Positions 14,350 to 15,814 of a stretch of DNA of 15,814 bases are shown here, one piece after another. Origin of the DNA: Prevotella sp. CAG:924 (lineage in GTDB: Bacteria; Bacteroidota; Bacteroidia; Bacteroidales; Bacteroidaceae); contig HF988461.1 in assembly GCA_000431975.1 (NCBI GenBank), positions 1 to 15,814 of the forward strand, read 5' to 3'. The notes below the pieces were generated by a model. That model was not told the DNA's origin and searched no databases. It was given only the letters and a program-made list of their open reading frames with translations. Position numbers and translations under genes: made by a program. Every line of letters begins with the position of its first letter. Positions within the stretch are counted from its first letter, which is position 1.

Positions 14350-15814
14350 ATGAGTAAGATAACTGGTCTCATACATCGCTGCGCCTCTCCGCGCTGCGTC
14401 TTCTGGCTTACGCTTGCCGTACTCCTCCTGCCCAATGTGGCGCTGTGCTTCACCGAGCGCATGGGCCTGTTGGCCGATATCGCCAATGTCGTCCTGCCCG
14501 GTGCGGTCGTCTGGCTGCTGTTGGCGCTGGGGCGTCGTCCCGGCAGGACCGCCCTGCTGTTCCTTCCGCTGATGATCCTGGCGGCCTTCCAGCTCGTGCT
14601 GCTCTATCTCTTCGGCCATTCGATCATCGCCGTCGATATGTTTCTCAATCTGGTGACGACCAATGTGGGGGAGGCCACCGAGCTGCTTGGCAATCTCCTG
14701 CCGGCCATCGTCCTCGTGGTGGTGGTCTATCTGCCGGTCATCGTCCTGGCGGTCGTGTCGCTCAGGAGCGGTGCCGTCCTCGACCGTCCCTTCCTGCGGC
14801 GGCAGCGCTGCTGTGCGCTCGTGGCGCTCGCCGTGGGAGGAGTCTTTCTGGCAGGCAGCTACGTCTCCCGTCCCGGCTACAGTGCCCGTCTCCATCTCTA
14901 TCCCGTCAATGTGTTCTACAACATCGTCCTGGCCGTCGACCGCTCCCATGCCACGGCGGACTATCCGCAGACGTCGGCGGGCTTCACCTTCCATGCCCGG
15001 CCGTCCCATGCCGGTTCCGTGCGCGAGGTTTATGTGCTGGTCATCGGCGAGACGGCGCGCGCCTGCAGCTTCGGCCTTTACGGCTACCACCGCGACACGA
15101 CGCCCCTGCTCGCCCGTACCGGCGGCCTCGTCGTGTTCAGCGATGCCGTCACCCAGTCCAACACCACCCACAAGAGCGTGCCGATGCTCCTGTCGGCGGC
15201 CTCTGCCGAGGACTACGGTGTCATCTATCGTGAGAAAGGTATCATCACGGCGTTCAGGGAGGCCGGCTTCCACACCACGTTCGTCTCCAACCAGCGTCCC
15301 AACCACTCGTTCATCGACATCTTCGGCCGGGAGGCCGACGACTGGATGTTCATCAGGGAGCGGTCCGGACGTGTCAATATGTACGATGATGAGATGCTCG
15401 CCACGGTCCGCGACGTGCTCGGGAGGAAGCGTCCTAAGGAGCTGATCGTGCTCCACATGTACGGTTCCCATTTCAACTACCGTGAGCGCTATCAGCCCGA
15501 GATCGCCGTGTTCCGGCCCGACACGGCCAGTGAGGCACGGGCCTCCAACCGTGAGCAGCTGCTGAACGCCTACGACAACAGCATCCGTGCCACCGACCGC
15601 TTCCTCAGCCGTCTCATCTGTGAGCTCGATGCCACTGGGGCTGCCACGGCCCTGCTCTACACCTCCGACCATGGCGAGAACATCTTCGACGACAGCCGTA
15701 AGCAGTTTCTCCATGCCTCGCCCGTACCTACCTATTACGAGCTTCACGTGCCGCTGCTCGTCTGGATGTCGCCGTCCTACCGGCGGTTGTGTCCTGCCGA
15801 GGCTGCCGCCCTCC
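14350..15814 (+). CDS. Phosphoethanolamine transferase (EptA/CptA class), 3' end cut off
   Basis: This inner-membrane enzyme belongs to the alkaline-phosphatase/sulfatase superfamily (PF00884). The class transfers phosphoethanolamine from phosphatidylethanolamine to lipid A or the LPS core. The frame is open from ATG 14350 to the window edge, 488 codons. An N-terminal membrane part has segments near 17-34, 46-60, 68-89, 116-138 and 154-170. The catalytic periplasmic domain follows: VLVIGETARACSFGLYGYHRDTTPLL with nucleophile T235 and metal ligand E234; NTTHKSVPMLLS at 271-282; LHMYGSH at 368-374; SDHGE at 439-443; and LHASP with H455. Relatives are usually 500-580 residues, so roughly the last 50-90 are beyond the edge. 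Codons end strongly in C or G. Target (lipid A, core or another glycan) is not readable. Polymyxin resistance is known for some relatives, but here it is only a possibility. Confidence 0.93.
   Translation, partial: MSKITGLIHRCASPRCVFWLTLAVLLLPNVALCFTERMGLLADIANVVLPGAVVWLLLALGRRPGRTALLFLPLMILAAFQLVLLYLFGHSIIAVDMFLNLVTTNVGEATELLGNLLPAIVLVVVVYLPVIVLAVVSLRSGAVLDRPFLRRQRCCALVALAVGGVFLAGSYVSRPGYSARLHLYPVNVFYNIVLAVDRSHATADYPQTSAGFTFHARPSHAGSVREVYVLVIGETARACSFGLYGYHRDTTPLLARTGGLVVFSDAVTQSNTTHKSVPMLLSAASAEDYGVIYREKGIITAFREAGFHTTFVSNQRPNHSFIDIFGREADDWMFIRERSGRVNMYDDEMLATVRDVLGRKRPKELIVLHMYGSHFNYRERYQPEIAVFRPDTASEARASNREQLLNAYDNSIRATDRFLSRLICELDATGAATALLYTSDHGENIFDDSRKQFLHASPVPTYYELHVPLLVWMSPSYRRLCPAEAAAL

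Noticed and set aside
14188..15747. 519-codon minus-strand frame at the right end
   Set aside because: It is antisense to the transferase gene with intact GET and SDHGE motifs; the product is rich in His, Arg, Gly and Gln with no fold, as expected from reading G/C-rich codons backwards.

Overview
The window reads as a chromosomal segment of a Bacteroidales bacterium, most likely Prevotella or a close relative. Reasons: several upstream regions carry Bacteroidetes-type -7 boxes (TAnnTTTG: TACCTTTG, TAAATTTG, TATATTTG), one of them with a TTTG exactly 19 nt upstream. Recognisable Shine-Dalgarno sequences are largely absent. One gene encodes a PCMD-domain secreted protein, a family I know mainly from Bacteroidetes. 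No tRNA, rRNA, CRISPR array or intact insertion sequence was seen.

Layout. 1-495: no convincing gene; hairpins, a minus-strand promoter-like element and a short leader-like ORF. 496-2748 (minus): a copper pair, a 71-residue CopZ-like chaperone followed by a CopA-type P1B ATPase, with a strong hairpin plus T-run between them. The ATPase appears to lack its whole nucleotide-binding (N) domain. 3158-5200 (minus): an exported M13 (neprilysin/PepO) zinc endopeptidase with its own terminator. 5201-5791: long promoter and leader region. 5792-8043 (plus): a WecA/TagO-type undecaprenyl-phosphate sugar-1-phosphate transferase followed by an NTP_transf_5-type nucleotidyltransferase-like protein, probably one glycan-related transcript. 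8044-8432: a cluster of inverted repeats between convergent genes. 8433-10681 (minus): an ABC-2 exporter pair (ATPase then permease, overlapping by ATGA) behind a textbook promoter. 11142-11504 (minus): a small membrane protein of unknown function. 11961-14143 (plus): a secreted PCMD protein and, 23 nt later, a POTRA-less Omp85-type beta-barrel. 14350 to the right edge (plus): an inner-membrane phosphoethanolamine-transferase-like enzyme (EptA/CptA class), cut by the window end.

How the genes fit together. Much of the content concerns the cell envelope: copper export, a secreted peptidase, lipid-linked glycan initiation, an ABC-2 exporter, an outer-membrane barrel with a secreted partner, and a lipid A/LPS-modifying enzyme. 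The two features that stand out are the N-domain-less CopA with its hairpin-separated CopZ partner, and a family of intergenic hairpins (GGACxC...GxGTCC core), some next to a shared TATATAATAAGGTATG word, found in three separate intergenic regions. The latter looks like a dispersed REP-like element that has partly been recruited as terminators.
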